Positions 24,330 through 35,388 of a DNA stretch of 64,000 nucleotides are shown one piece after another. The translations under genes were made by a program, and so were the position numbers. The notes beneath the pieces were generated by a model. That model did not search any database, was not told the origin of the DNA, and saw only the letters and a program-made list of their open reading frames with translations. Numbering within the stretch: position 1 is the first letter of the stretch; each line of letters starts with the position of its first letter. The stretch is from NCBI RefSeq assembly GCF_031755915.1, contig NC_083379.1, forward strand, positions 20,160,001 through 20,224,000. Reading direction: 5' to 3'. This DNA is from Ziziphus jujuba. Taxonomy: Eukaryota > Streptophyta > Magnoliopsida > Rosales > Rhamnaceae.

Positions 24330-26880
24330 TTGAATATAAATATATCTGCTAAAAAATATGAGTCTGGATATGCAAAACGTATGAAAAAAAGAAAAATAGA
24401 AGAATTTATTCAATCTCAAAAAAGAGCACTTGATAGGTTTGTTGCTAATACTAAAAATCAAAACTCAGAAAAATCAATTGAAAATTTAAATGAAAAAACA
24501 ATTGAATTTTTACTAGAAGATGATATTTTATTAGGACCAAAAGAAATCTGTCAAGAACTTTGTAATAATCATAAATCTAATTCACCAAATATTAATATTA
24601 ACGAAGAAGATAATAATAATTTAGAAGAAGATGAATTAGTTCATCAAGAAGATAAAAATTTTAATGATATTGATGAAACTATTGTTAAAAATATATATGA
24701 TCCAGCATAATGGAAAAACATAAATACAAATTTAATAGATTTATTAGTTGAAAAAGGTTCACTTAGAGAAACCAATTTATGTTTTCCACATGATGAAAAT
24801 TCCAGACACTTTTCTATTGTTCATTGCATTCGAAAATTACCAAATGGAGAAAAAAATGATAGGAGATGGCTAGTATATTCAAAAGTATTAAATAAAGTAT
24901 TTTGCTTTTGTTGTAAATTATTTAGTCAAAAATCAACTACAATTCAATTAGCAAACGAAGGATGTCAAGATTGGAAAAATCTTAGTGCCAAGCTTAAAAG
25001 TCATGAAAGTGAACATATTATAAATATAAATATTTGGTTTGATGTTGAAATGAGATTACTTAAAAATAAAACTATTGATCAAAATTTACAAGAAAAGATA
25101 AATAAGGAAAAAGAGCATTGGAGGAACGTATTAGTAAGAATTATTACTATAGTTAAAAATCTTGCAAAAAATAATTTGGCATTTCGTGGCACAAAGGAGA
25201 AGATTTATCAAGATAACAATGGAAATTTTTTAAGTTTAATTGAAATGATTGCAGAATCTGATCCTATAATGCAAGAACACCTTAAACGTATTCAAAATGG
25301 TGAAATTCATAATGATTACCTTGGCCATAACATACAAAATGAGTTAATAAATATATTAGGATTAGAAATAAAAAATATTATAGCTAAAAAATAAAAGAAG
25401 CAAAATACTTTTCAGTTATACTTGATTGTACCCCAGATATAAATCATCAAGAACAAATGTCTCTTATATTAAGATGTGTAGATATTTCAAAAAATCCAAT
25501 CAAAATAGAAGAGTATTTTTTAGAATTTTTAAAAGTGGATGATACATCAGGGAAATGTCTTTTTGATATGCTTATTAGTGTAATGAAAAATTTTGAACTT
25601 GATATAAATGATATAAGAGTACAAGGATATGATAATAGGTCTAATATGAAAGGTAAACAACAAGGCGTACAAAAGAGATTGTTAGATATATATTCTAGAG
25701 CTTTTTATACACCATGTGGATGTCATAGTCTAGTGCTTTGTGATATGGCTAATTCTTGTCCTAGTACTATAACATTTTTTGGTGTGACACAACGTATATA
25801 CTCATTATTTTCTTCTTCTACAAAAAGATGGAAAATTTTGCAAGACCATGTTTCTAATTTAACTCTTAAAACATTGTTACAAACACGTTGGGAAAGTCGT
25901 CTTGAAAGTGTTAAAGCAATAAAATATCAAGCTCCACAAATAAGAGATGCTTTATATCAACTAGCATAAGCTAGTGATGATCCTAAAACAAAAAGTGAAT
26001 CGATTTCTTTAGCAACATACGATATTGAAATTTTTGAATTTTTATTAGGTATGATTATTTGGTATGATATATTGTTTGCAGTTAACACTGTTAGTAAATT
26101 TTTACAATATAAAGATATGAATATTGCCATTGCATTAGATTAGCTAAAAGGTCTTGTTTCATTTTTTAATGAATATAGAGAAAATGGATTCACATCTGCT
26201 ATGATTTGTGCTAAAGAGATTGCTAATGAAATGAATGTAGAACCAAAATTTCGTGAAAAACGTGTACTGAAGAAAAAAAAAATTTGATAAGAATGAAACT
26301 AATGAGGTGAGACTTTCACCTGAAGAATCTTTTAAAATTAATTATTTCAATTATATAGTTGATCATGCCATTTCTTCACTTCAAATTAGGTTTGAACAGT
26401 TTAAGATATTTGAAGATAATTTTGGTTTTTTGTATGATATAGAAAAATTAAAATTGCTTGGTGAAGATTTTCTAAAAGAAAAATATTTGCATCTTGAAAA
26501 TTTTTTAAAACATGATATGTTATCTGATATTGATGGTTTAGATTTATTTTCAGAACTAAAAATTTTAAAAGAAATAATAAATCCTAAATTAAAAACAGCA
26601 CTTGAGATATTAAACTTTATAAAAAAAATTACATTATTTTCCTCGTGCATGGATAGCTTATAGAATACTATTGATAATACCTATTAGTATAGCTTCAGCA
26701 GAAAGAAGTTTTCAAAATTAAAATTAATAAATCTTATTTACGCTCAACAATATCTCAAGAAAGATTAAATAATTTGGCAATTTTATCAATTGAAAATAAT
26801 TTATTATCAAAACTTGAATATAAAAATTTAATTAGTAACTTCATATTTCAAAAAACTAGAAAATTAAATTTTATATAAAA
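24330..26880 (+). pseudogene. hAT-superfamily transposase with TTF-type zinc finger and DUF4371-like region, decayed
   Basis: Translated blocks in order: a Lys/Glu-rich N-terminus; CFPHDENSRHFSIVHC and RRWLVYSK; a TTF-type zinc finger (KVFCFCCKLF ... HESEH); a DUF4371-like region ([51 protein letters not shown]); a catalytic-core region ([41 protein letters not shown]); and a C-terminal hAT dimerisation block (SAERSFSKLK, ERLNNLAILSIE). The frame is broken by stops at about 24,708, 25,967 and 26,142, and by shifts in A-rich runs near 25,385, 26,275, 26,630 and 26,730. Family members are usually one long protein, so this copy is dead. Confidence 0.85.
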
Positions 26881-26988
26881 ATATATTTTTTAAAAACTAA
26901 TATTTAATTTTTTTTTTAAATATTAAGGCCCCAAATATTTTTCTCTATCTAGAGCCTCAAAATTGCTTAAGATGGCCTTGATTAAAAT

Positions 26989-27184
26989 GCAAAATCGTAT
27001 AAATTTTTTGTATTCATAATTTTTTATTAATAACTCAAAATTAGATGTCTCACTAATCTATGAGCACAGTCAACGAGCTCTACTTACTTGTGTACTGGTC
27101 AAAGCAAAATCTTTACCTTATAAAAAAGTCAAAACTAAGATTCCCAAACAATTTAATTGGTCAAACTTGTATAACAAAGGTATA

Positions 27185-27215
<31 letters not shown>

Positions 27216-27330
27216 TTATTCGGGTGTTACACAATCACCCTTCATATATAACAACAAAGCTTGGTGATGAAACACAGAGTTAACCAAATGCCGAAGAGAT
27301 GCCTGCAGAAACAACATTCAACCTTCAACA
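26989..27330. other. No gene; (TTA)n microsatellite
   Basis: An (ATT)n array at about 27,183-27,217 in AT-rich sequence. Nothing coding was recognised. Confidence 0.6.
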
Positions 27331-27640
27331 TTAACTAAAGCTTGAAAGCATACAAAGACCACTTGAATGTTCCTTCCAAAAAATACAAAGACCACCACTC
27401 AACCCTCCACAGCTTACACTATAACAATGACTCATTCTTAATTGTAATCTCAATTTTTCCAAAACATCAACCCTCAATTTAGATTCGATAAAAAATAAAA
27501 TAAAATAAAATAGAAGAACAATGTGAGGATCTTCATCTTGGAACGTTTTACACAATGCTTGGAATGTTTGTGAGTCCCTAGCCCATAAACATTCTAAGAT
27601 AAAACATTCATTGCTTGTGATGGGACTGTGCATCCACGGA
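27331..27640 (-). pseudogene. LINE endonuclease N-terminal fragment
   Basis: Minus-strand frame: FQALCKTFQDEDPHIVLLF, then ESKLRVDVLEKLR and CGGLSGGLCIFWKE. This resembles the start of plant L1 endonuclease/ORF2 (L....DPHI.FL.ETK ... G.SGGL.LFW), with the catalytic ETK Glu retained as ESK. It is short and isolated, so a relic. It is about 9 kb from the LINE RT fragment and not demonstrably the same copy. Confidence 0.65.
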
Positions 27641-27983
27641 TGTAGTCATATTAGAAACAGAAGCCCCCCTAAATTTCTTCTCAACATGCATTTTCTAGAT
27701 CACCAATATTTATATCAGAAATAAGATAACATTTACACAGCAATTTTGCACTTCTTAATTGTTGGAGGGAAATATTGTTAGAGCCCAACCTTTTTCCTTT
27801 GTAACTTTTGTTATCCCTATTACAATAAAACCTCTATAATTGAATATCTATGGGACTATGGAAATTTGTTCATTTAAAGAAATTAACTATTTATCAATAA
27901 ATAAACACTTTCTGATTTACCGACAAATAAATATTTATTAATTGAAAAAGAATTTTATATTAGTTTCAAGAAATAATTTACTA

Positions 27984-28030
<47 letters not shown>

Positions 28031-28905
28031 TAAAGGAAAAGATCAATCAGATTTGATCAAATTTACAATCACAGAATCACAACCCAATCAACAAATAAAG
28101 AAAAAAGAATCAACTCAATAAACAAATAAAAGAAAAAAATTAATAAAGAATTTCACTTTACAGAGAAATTTATGAATAAGAGGAATAAAGCTATTAAGTA
28201 AAATTTTTTTATTATGTACGATAAATGTTTATATATATTATTTATTTTTTTACAAGTTTAATCAATTATTAATTTATTTTTGGTTGGATCATGTTCAAAT
28301 TGTTCCTCATTTATTTATCATTTATTTCTTGGACGTGCTGTTTCATATGCTACATGTCATTTGCTTAAGCCACTGCATATGGTGGAGAAAATATATGATC
28401 CTTGGTGTGTCCGCATGTCTAACCTGTCTGCTTCATACTGTTTGAAGCTGGAAAAGCTTTTTGTTTCTCCATTGTGATGAGAATGCATGAAGTGCATATG
28501 TTTCTTTAAGCCATAGTATAGGGAAGGTTTCTTTCTTCCTTAAGTTAAAGCAATACTTCTTACTTTGTTCCTTACCAATATACTTTCATGCAATCTTGCT
28601 GACATGCATAAATGTGTGACTGGATCCAGACTTGTGGCTGTTGTACAATTTCAGAATTGATTACATGGATTTATGCATTTTTCTTAAGGTAGCAGATGCC
28701 AGCTGCCATTGGCATTTTGGTGGTTTATCATTTTTGAAGCATGTGAATTTTTCACCTCTCGCTTTTTATATACTGACTGGGCTGGAGCTGGTAGTGTGGT
28801 GACATCTTCAAAACCACTTTTGTTGCTCCATGTCTGTAATATTGTATATGTTTATATGTTCCTCTTCATGTTTACTAACATACCTGACATACCTTTTCAA
28901 ATCAG
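27641..28905. other. No gene recognised upstream of the LSD1-like copy
   Basis: Contains a long (AT)n array at about 27,988-28,027. I searched for the first two LSD1-type zinc fingers (CxxC...LMYP..A..V.C..C) in all frames by eye and did not find them; the sequence up to 28,905 reads as an intron-like or unrelated flank. Confidence 0.45.
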
Positions 28906-30653
28906 GTATCTCACATCAATTGCGGGAACTGCCGAACAATGCTCATGTATCCATATGGAGCTCCATCAGTCAAATGTGTAGTGTGTCACTATGTTACTAA
29001 TATTGGTGTAAGTATATATTTGAAGTTATTCAATCTTTGTTAAATCAATGTATGTTAATTCTTAGAGCGGTGTATTCAATTTAGAGTTTAATGAATTTAA
29101 AATGAATTATAGATTTTAAAGGATTTGATAGATTGTAATGGAATTTAATAGATTTCATAAATAGTTTATAAGAATCCAATAAAATTTTTGGGATTAAAAC
29201 TGGATTTCATATTGACAATTTTTTTTCACAATTTCACTATTAAAATCCTTTTAAATTTATTAAAATCCATCATTTTTTAAAATTAATGATTTTTTAAATA
29301 CCATTAGATTTAAAAAGAATTCTAAAAAATCTGAATTGAATATAGTTGGATTTTAATGGACTTTTATAAAATCTATTAAAATATTAATTGAATATCATTG
29401 CATTTGTATAGACTGTTTTAAAATCTAAATCAAATACCTTTAAACTTTTAAATACTTTTAAAATCTTTCAAACTCTAGATTTAATACACGAGTATTTGCC
29501 AAAAGTTGTTGCTTTGATTTCAATTGCCCTATTCTATATTGAACACCTTTTCTGTTCATTATGGAGCTCACATTTTGCAAGAGTCTGAAGTTAGAAAACC
29601 AAGTAGGTTCACATGTCTGAAGAGGTGGTTTAGATACATTCATGAATGGACATAAATCTCAGTTTTTTTTTTTTTTTTTTTTTGGTTTTTGTTTTTATTA
29701 TTATTTTTTTTAATGAGGGAGTGGGCTGACTTGCATGCTAATAATTGATGAAGTGGGTAAAAATTTATGCCATTCTTTAATGTCTCGTTTTCTGTACAAA
29801 TGAGGTTGCCATAATCATGTGATTCAGCATGCACCTGAGCTTCCAGATGAGATTTGTCTTGTAATTGGTTATAAACTCACAACACCCAATCCATGACATT
29901 TATGTCTGGAATCTTCATTGTTATGCTTGCTAACCCAGACTCTTGCTGAAACACCATAACCATCTTGTATAGACTTATTCAGTTATCCTAGGTAAATAAG
30001 GATCAATTAAACTATGGATCATAGTGAAAACAACTGCAATCACTGTAGGGACTAGGGCGTAATAAAAATAAAGCACCAAAGCTAGATTGGATCATCTATA
30101 AGTGGACTATAAGATTATTTAGCTGTCAATTCCCCTCCTGTGGTCTTGTAAACACAGTTGCGCGTCTTTAACTTTTGTCATAGATAACTTCTTACTATCT
30201 ATGGCAAGTTCTCTCTCTCTCTCTCACACACACTCATTTTTGTATATTTTACAGATTGGCAATTCCGGGGTTCCAATTCCAATGCACAGACCTACTGGGA
30301 CAGCTAATTCTGGAATAATGCCATCTAGTTCAGGGGTAAGTTCATAAAGTTTTCTTCTATATTCCTAAATGGTTTTGGTGGTACAGATCCATTAATAACT
30401 TTTTTCTTGTATTTTCTCCATCACATGCCTCATTATTGTGGTTGAGAACCCTATGACTGTTGATGAAAGTGGAAAATTGGTTAGTTAGTTTGCTTATCTC
30501 CTTCTAATATGTTTTTGTTAATTTTTTTTTTTCCCTATTTTCCCTTCTCAAAACAGTCCTAATTTCATGTGAGCATACTGGAAATTTCTAATAATATTTT
30601 AAATTTGACAGGTGAGCAATGTTGCTGTTGGTGTCACAACAGAAAAGAGATAA
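28906..30653 (+). pseudogene. LSD1/LOL-type zinc-finger gene copy, 5'-truncated
   Basis: Four exon-like pieces match the end of LSD1-family regulators of cell death. Piece 1 (28906-29007) encodes the third zinc finger: [20 protein letters not shown] followed by VKCVVCHYV, flanked by CAG and GTAAG. Piece 2 (30255-30335) encodes VPIPMHRPTGTANSG, flanked by ACAG and GTAAG. Piece 3 (about 30436-30479) encodes VVENPMTVDESGKL with a GTTAGT donor. Piece 4 (30612-30653) encodes VSNVAVGVTTEKR and a TAA. Introns are kept, so it is not a retrocopy. Fingers 1 and 2 and a start codon are absent, and piece 3 has no usable AG acceptor: the only nearby AG (about 30,380) leads into an in-frame TAA. Upstream exons might lie much further away, but the missing acceptor argues for decay. 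Confidence 0.75.
29065..29442. mobile_element. Probable MITE inside the LSD1-like intron
   Basis: The left edge GGTGTATTCAATTTAGAGTTTAA pairs with the reverse complement of the right edge, GGTATTTGATTTAGATTTTAAAA. The interior is a run of self-similar GGATTTTAA / TTAAAATCC motifs in both orientations. GGTGTATTCAATT-type ends are common in dicot MITEs. Target duplication is not clear (a TTA/TAA is possible). Confidence 0.5.
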
Positions 30654-31700
30654 CTCCAATCACAAATTGAGATTTATTGTTGTTACTAGTAATGTTTGGC
30701 AAGGAGCAATTACTAGGCTTGATATATAGATAGGGAAATTGGGTGTGTATATTTTGTGAGAAGTTGCCTTGTTTATCATTCATTATAGAAATGATTTCCA
30801 ATTTGAGGTTTTAATGGAACTTTTGTTGGAATGTTGTAGTATCACACTGGAGTACATGTAATTGCAATGAATAATACTAGGGTTATCAAATTTATTCATC
30901 GAATTTTAGAAACATTGTAAAATGATGTGGCAATACAAAAAAGAGTTTTAACTTATTAACATAACCAAGTATATAAAAATGAGTTCAGAAATTATTTTTC
31001 ATATTTCAACTAAAAGAATCATATTTACTGCTCATCATATTTTGCAGCATATACATATATTAAACATGCTTTTCAGGTTGATTTACGAAACAAGTTTGAT
31101 TGCATACCTAAATTTCTTGAAAAATGATTGGTAATTGAGAAAGAAAGAAAAAATGCGAAAAGACTAAATTCTGATAACAGCTTATAAGAACAGAGACTAT
31201 GAATTGAATGACTAAGTAGTAAAAAGTAAAAAATAAATAAAAAATGAGTGAGGTTGATAATTATGTGGTCTGCATATTACGAAAACTAAAGATAGATTGA
31301 GGTTTAATGATATATTAAAATTATTTTTAAAAAATCTAAAATTGTATAACTTATTACAAAGCAATAGATAATTCCCACCCAATAAAGAAATAAAATAATA
31401 ACTTACAAAATTGATGGTTGGCAGTTAAATGCTGATTGGAATATTGAACAAAAGCAAACAATCACCCCAAAAAAAAAAAAAAAAAAAAAAAATCCAGAAA
31501 ATAAGAACGAAAAGCTCTTCAAACATCTACAAAGTAAATCCAAATTTAAATCAAACCCATCCTTTCAAACAATCCGTCAAACACATAGTCTGCATGTCAA
31601 AATTAGCACAATGTTTCACAGCAAAAGTTCATTAGAAGCCAAAAAAAGAGTTCAATAACAAAGTTCTATTATAATCCAAAATTTCCACCACTAATACTAC
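30654..31700. other. Intergenic, no gene recognised
   Basis: Probable downstream flank of the LSD1-like copy, then AT-rich sequence with a 20+ A run at about 31,470-31,491. The last part (about 31,500-31,731) is likely the 3'UTR of the minus-strand OEP7 gene. Confidence 0.5.
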
Positions 31701-31731
31701 TACTAACTAATGAAAGCCTTCCGATTCTACC

Positions 31732-31944
31732 TCACTCATCACCGGTCTTCTCATCAGCAGTTGAAGATTTCCCAGCAGCAGAGTCATCAACGACATCGTC
31801 AGGGTCGCGAGCCGGGTCGGACTTGTCCAAGGCAGAACGGGCCTTATCGAGAAGCGGCTTGAAAGCCAACTCAATGGCCATCCAACCAAACGCCAAGGCT
31901 CCGAACACCACCATGGCTTGCTTGGTTGCCGAGGTTTTCCCCAT
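31732..31944 (-). CDS. OEP7: Outer envelope membrane protein 7 (chloroplast)
   Basis: Seventy codons, intronless, start [13 protein letters not shown], stop TGA at 31,732. OEP7/OEP14 is a small signal-anchored protein of the chloroplast outer envelope, inserted without a cleavable transit peptide. Residues about 9-28 form the membrane segment ([19 protein letters not shown]). It is followed by the positive flank [16 protein letters not shown] that helps direct the protein to plastids, then an acidic soluble tail ([12 protein letters not shown]...DEKTGDE). The length fits the family. The frame stays open a further 91 codons upstream, to an ATG ending at 32,217, but that extension is low-complexity Glu/Arg/Lys from pyrimidine-rich leader DNA and is not part of the family, so I chose the internal Met. 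Confidence 0.92.
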   Translation of the reverse strand: MGKTSATKQAMVVFGALAFGWMAIELAFKPLLDKARSALDKSDPARDPDDVVDDSAAGKSSTADEKTGDE

Positions 31945-33062
31945 CTTTCTTTCTCGCTTGCTTGACAAGTTTCTTCCTCTTTCTCTCTTTCTTTCTTCTT
32001 CTTTCTCTTCCTCTTCTTTTTCCTTTACCGCTAAGCCGAAAATGGGGTTTTGCGCAATTGACCCACCCGTGTGGAGTCGATTTACAGGGTTACGGAAGCA
32101 CGTGCGACCACGTGAATACCGTGTAGGTACTGATTTGGATCTTTCAGTCTGATTTGTAATTATTCGTATATATGGCAATCTATAATTGGCTACGTGTACC
32201 AACTCAAAATTTTCCATTGTACATGAAAAATATTCTTTTCTTATATAGAATTTGGAATTAGAAATAAATAAATAAAATTAAAAATTAAAAATAAAAATCG
32301 TATAGCCGCTTTTGATACCTTGTTCTTTGTCTATCTTCCTTTGCTTCAAGATCAAAAACAAGAACAACCTCGAGATGGGCTGCCTCTCGATCTCATCTGC
32401 TCTCTCTTGACTACTAACAGGCATTCCAACCAAAACCCAATTATTAGTTTTTCTTGCAATTCAGTTGTGGTTGAGAACTCTGGATAATCTCTGGGCAACT
32501 CCTTCTTGTAGCTATTGGCTGTTCTTTCTTTCTGTCGTCGCTTTGCCCTCTCTCTGCAGTTGTATTCTTGTACCCTTTTAGAAGTTAAAGCTGATTTTGT
32601 TGTTACTTTAAGAATTCATTTTGTTTCTTTTTATCCTTCGAATGGTGTTGTTCTTTTTAGGCCTCTGGATTATTTGATCTTGTAAATAAATAAAATTGAG
32701 GCACACTTCAAAAATCTCCCTCCAAATCTTCTTCCAAAATTTATCACTTTATTTTTCTTTTTTTCCCCTGATTATCTTTAATTTCTGTCACAATTTTCAT
32801 GCTTTTTTGGGTTTGAGGGTTTTTTTTGTTTAGCTGTCTCAGTATCACTTTTCACTAGTTGTCGCTCGCTCTGGTCTTTTCTGTTCTCTGAGCGTGTTTA
32901 GTTTCGTACTTGGAGACGGATTGTCTTGTCCATTCCCTTCTGTCTACTCAATAAACTGCCAAAACAAACCCATTGAGACTAATTTAAGAAATTTTTTTTT
33001 CAAAATTTTTAAAATTTTTTATCTTGTCCCTTGGATTTTGGCTTTCCTTCTTGCGCAATTCC
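31945..33062. promoter_or_regulatory. Divergent intergenic region between OEP7 and PUR3
   Basis: About 1.1 kb separates the two divergently oriented starts. It contains a pyrimidine-rich OEP7 leader (31,945-32,030) and CACGTG-like ACGTG cores near 32,100-32,110 (GCACGTGCGACCACGTGAAT), which resemble G-box cores. A TC-rich PUR3 leader follows. I cannot place transcription starts; a 5'UTR intron of PUR3 is possible but not demonstrated. Confidence 0.4.
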
Positions 33063-35388
33063 ATGGAAGCTCAGACTATGCTTTCTGGGTTTTGCCCAAA
33101 CCCAGCAATCCCATCAGTTCAGAATGCCAAAAAACCTTTCTTCGCAAAGCCTCCTTCTTCTCACTCTTCTTTCGTACAATCGGACAATTGGGTCTCCCAC
33201 AGAGCCGTCCTTTCTATTTCACAGAGAGCGACGAAGAGAATGGAGTGCACCAATAATGCAGTGGAAGCAGTGGATGTTGCTTCCAATGAAGATTTGACAA
33301 GTGGAATTAGACTAAAAAAGCTCGCCGTTTTCGTATCTGGTGGAGGATCGAACTTCCGGTCGATTCATGAGGCGTCTCTTCGTGGATCAATTCATGGGGA
33401 CATCGTTGTTTTGGTCACAAATAAACAAGGTATTATGGTCATCTCTGTTTTCTCTTCTGAGGCACATATTTTTGGACACTTGGTTTCATTCCATGTATAT
33501 TAGCTGCTCGGTTTTAATGTGATATTTAAGTTATACCGTGAATTTCAATTTTTTTTTTTTTCTTTTTTGCCCCTTTTTTGTAGGATAAGAAACTGTAATG
33601 TGTAAATGTTTGCCTCCAAATTGCTTACTTGTAGTCTTTCATTTGCAGGTTGTGGAGGTGCTCTGTACGCAAGAGAAAAGGGAATACCAGTTATTTCGTT
33701 TCCCAAAACCAAAGATGAACCTGATGGACTTTCTACGGCGTGTCTAGTAGCTACCCTTAGGTAGGCTTCTCATTCAAGCTGTCTATGGAGTCTTATCTTC
33801 TTTTTCTGCTGTCTATGGAGTCTTATCTTCTTTTTCTTTGTATATGGTGAATGTTGAATAATCCTTGTAGTTGAGCAATTGGATCCAGCTATTGTACATA
33901 TTTGCTGATGGCTTCACCTTTGTTTGCAAACTTAAGCTTCATTTCCCTCTGTTGCTTGCACATATTGTTCAGCCTGTTGAACCTTGTTTTGCTATATAAG
34001 CACAACCGATTTGATTATATTTTTTATTAAATTTTATTTTTTGCAAGTTGAAGTGTTGTTGGTGGTTTGGAAACATGATTCAGTTTTTTGAAGTTTTATA
34101 TCAGTGTTCCGAAGAACTTTGACTAATGTCCTTTCTGCAAAGTTGATTGTAGTTGATGGGATTCTCTATGGCAGCGCCAATTCCTAATGGTATATGGTGT
34201 TGCACCATTATAAATGTATCAGTCGGGTTGTTTTTCAGGCTGTCAAGTGCTAGTTTGAGGTTTGATTATTGATTGGTCACTTCATACAGAATGGTTGAAG
34301 GGTAGGACTGAATCCATATCAACCATCATAAGATCCCTGTCAATAGGAGAAATACTGTAAAATGTCTTTATCAATGTATAGTTTCATATGTTCTTAAGAT
34401 GTGGCTATGAGATACCATCTTCTGTACCATATTCTAGGAATATTGCATGTTTCTTAGGAAGATTATTATCTCCTCCTGTTTGTATAGAAGGTCTTTTTTG
34501 TATTTTGCCCTTATATTACATAATCCATGGATATTTTTTTCGGTGTGCTTATGACTTGGATAATCTATCTGAAGTTTATTATGCACCATCATCTTTCTCA
34601 TTAACTTTTGGTGTAATTTCAGGAGATTTGAGGTTGACTTTATCCTTCTTGCCGGATATTTGAAACTTATACCTGTAGAGTTAATCCGAGCTTATGCCAA
34701 ATCCATTGTAAATATCCATCCATCACTTCTTCCAGCATTTGGAGGCAAAGGTTATTATGGTATGAAGGTACATAAAGCAGTCATTGCTTCTGGAGCTAGG
34801 TATGCTACTTCTTTCCAATCCTTTCTTAATCCAACTCTTGTAATTCTATAAAAATCTTTTTAGGGTTTGCACGTATAAGATAGACTCCTCATATTTTCTC
34901 TTGACTGGTTAGATTCTCAGGTCCTACAATACATTTTGTTGATGAGCACTACGACACGGGTCGAATTCTTGCTCAAAGTGTTGTTCCTGTACTTCCAAAT
35001 GACACCGCAGAGAACCTGGCTGCTAGGGTTCTTGGAGAGGTAATTACATGTTATTATCATTACATGTTATTATCATTCTTTTTATATGTGAAACAGATTT
35101 TCTGGCCATTTCAACTTAGGGACATGAACCAAATTGTAGTCATTTGTGAGTTAGAAAAGCCTTAAAAATAACTTGTTTTTGTATGACGGAATTAAAAATT
35201 TCGTTATGACTGGATGATGAATTTGCAGTTTATCTCTGGTTCAGTCCTCTTATACCTTTTTGAAAAATATTCAGGAGCATCGTTTATATGTGGATGTGGT
35301 AGCAGCTATTTGTGAAGAGCGGATAATTTGGAGACAAGATGGTGTTCCTCTCATCCGGAGCAAAGAAAACCCCAATGAGTACAGCTAA
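33063..35388 (+). CDS. PUR3: Phosphoribosylglycinamide formyltransferase, chloroplastic (GAR transformylase)
   Basis: Exons 33063-33429, 33649-33760, 34623-34799, 34913-35039 and 35275-35388 join in frame to 298 residues; all four introns are GT-AG. The enzyme transfers a formyl group from 10-formyl-THF to GAR, the third step of de novo purine synthesis, in plastids. Residues 1 to about 80 are Ser/Pro-rich and basic, as expected of a transit peptide. The catalytic domain starts at KKLAVFVSGGGSNF (86-97), the phosphate-binding loop. GYLKLIP is at 171-177, and the catalytic Asn and His lie in NIHPSLLPAFGG (N190, H192). The catalytic Asp is in HFVDEHYDTG (D233). An in-frame ATG 39 bp upstream (33,024) is possible; the Met at 33,063 gives the more typical start (MEAQ). 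Confidence 0.95.
33778..33837. repeat. Perfect 30-bp tandem duplication in PUR3 intron 2
   Basis: The 30-bp unit beginning GCTGTCTATGGAGTCTTATC occurs twice head-to-tail with no mismatch, just after the exon 2 donor. It implies a recent duplication. Confidence 0.95.

Larger units (their letters stand above)
22257..26980 (+). mobile_element. hAT transposon with TTF/hAT transposase pseudogene
   Basis: Flanked by a perfect 8-bp direct repeat, ATTAAAAT, at 22249-22256 and 26981-26988, the duplication length of hAT elements. The ends are TAAGGCCGGCTGAAGGC on the left and, reverse-complemented, CAAGGCCATCTTAAGC on the right, sharing AAGGCC. The interior carries a decayed hAT-family transposase (24,330-26,880) and a second hAT element (22,784-23,926). 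The outer element is about 4.7 kb including that insertion. Confidence 0.88.
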
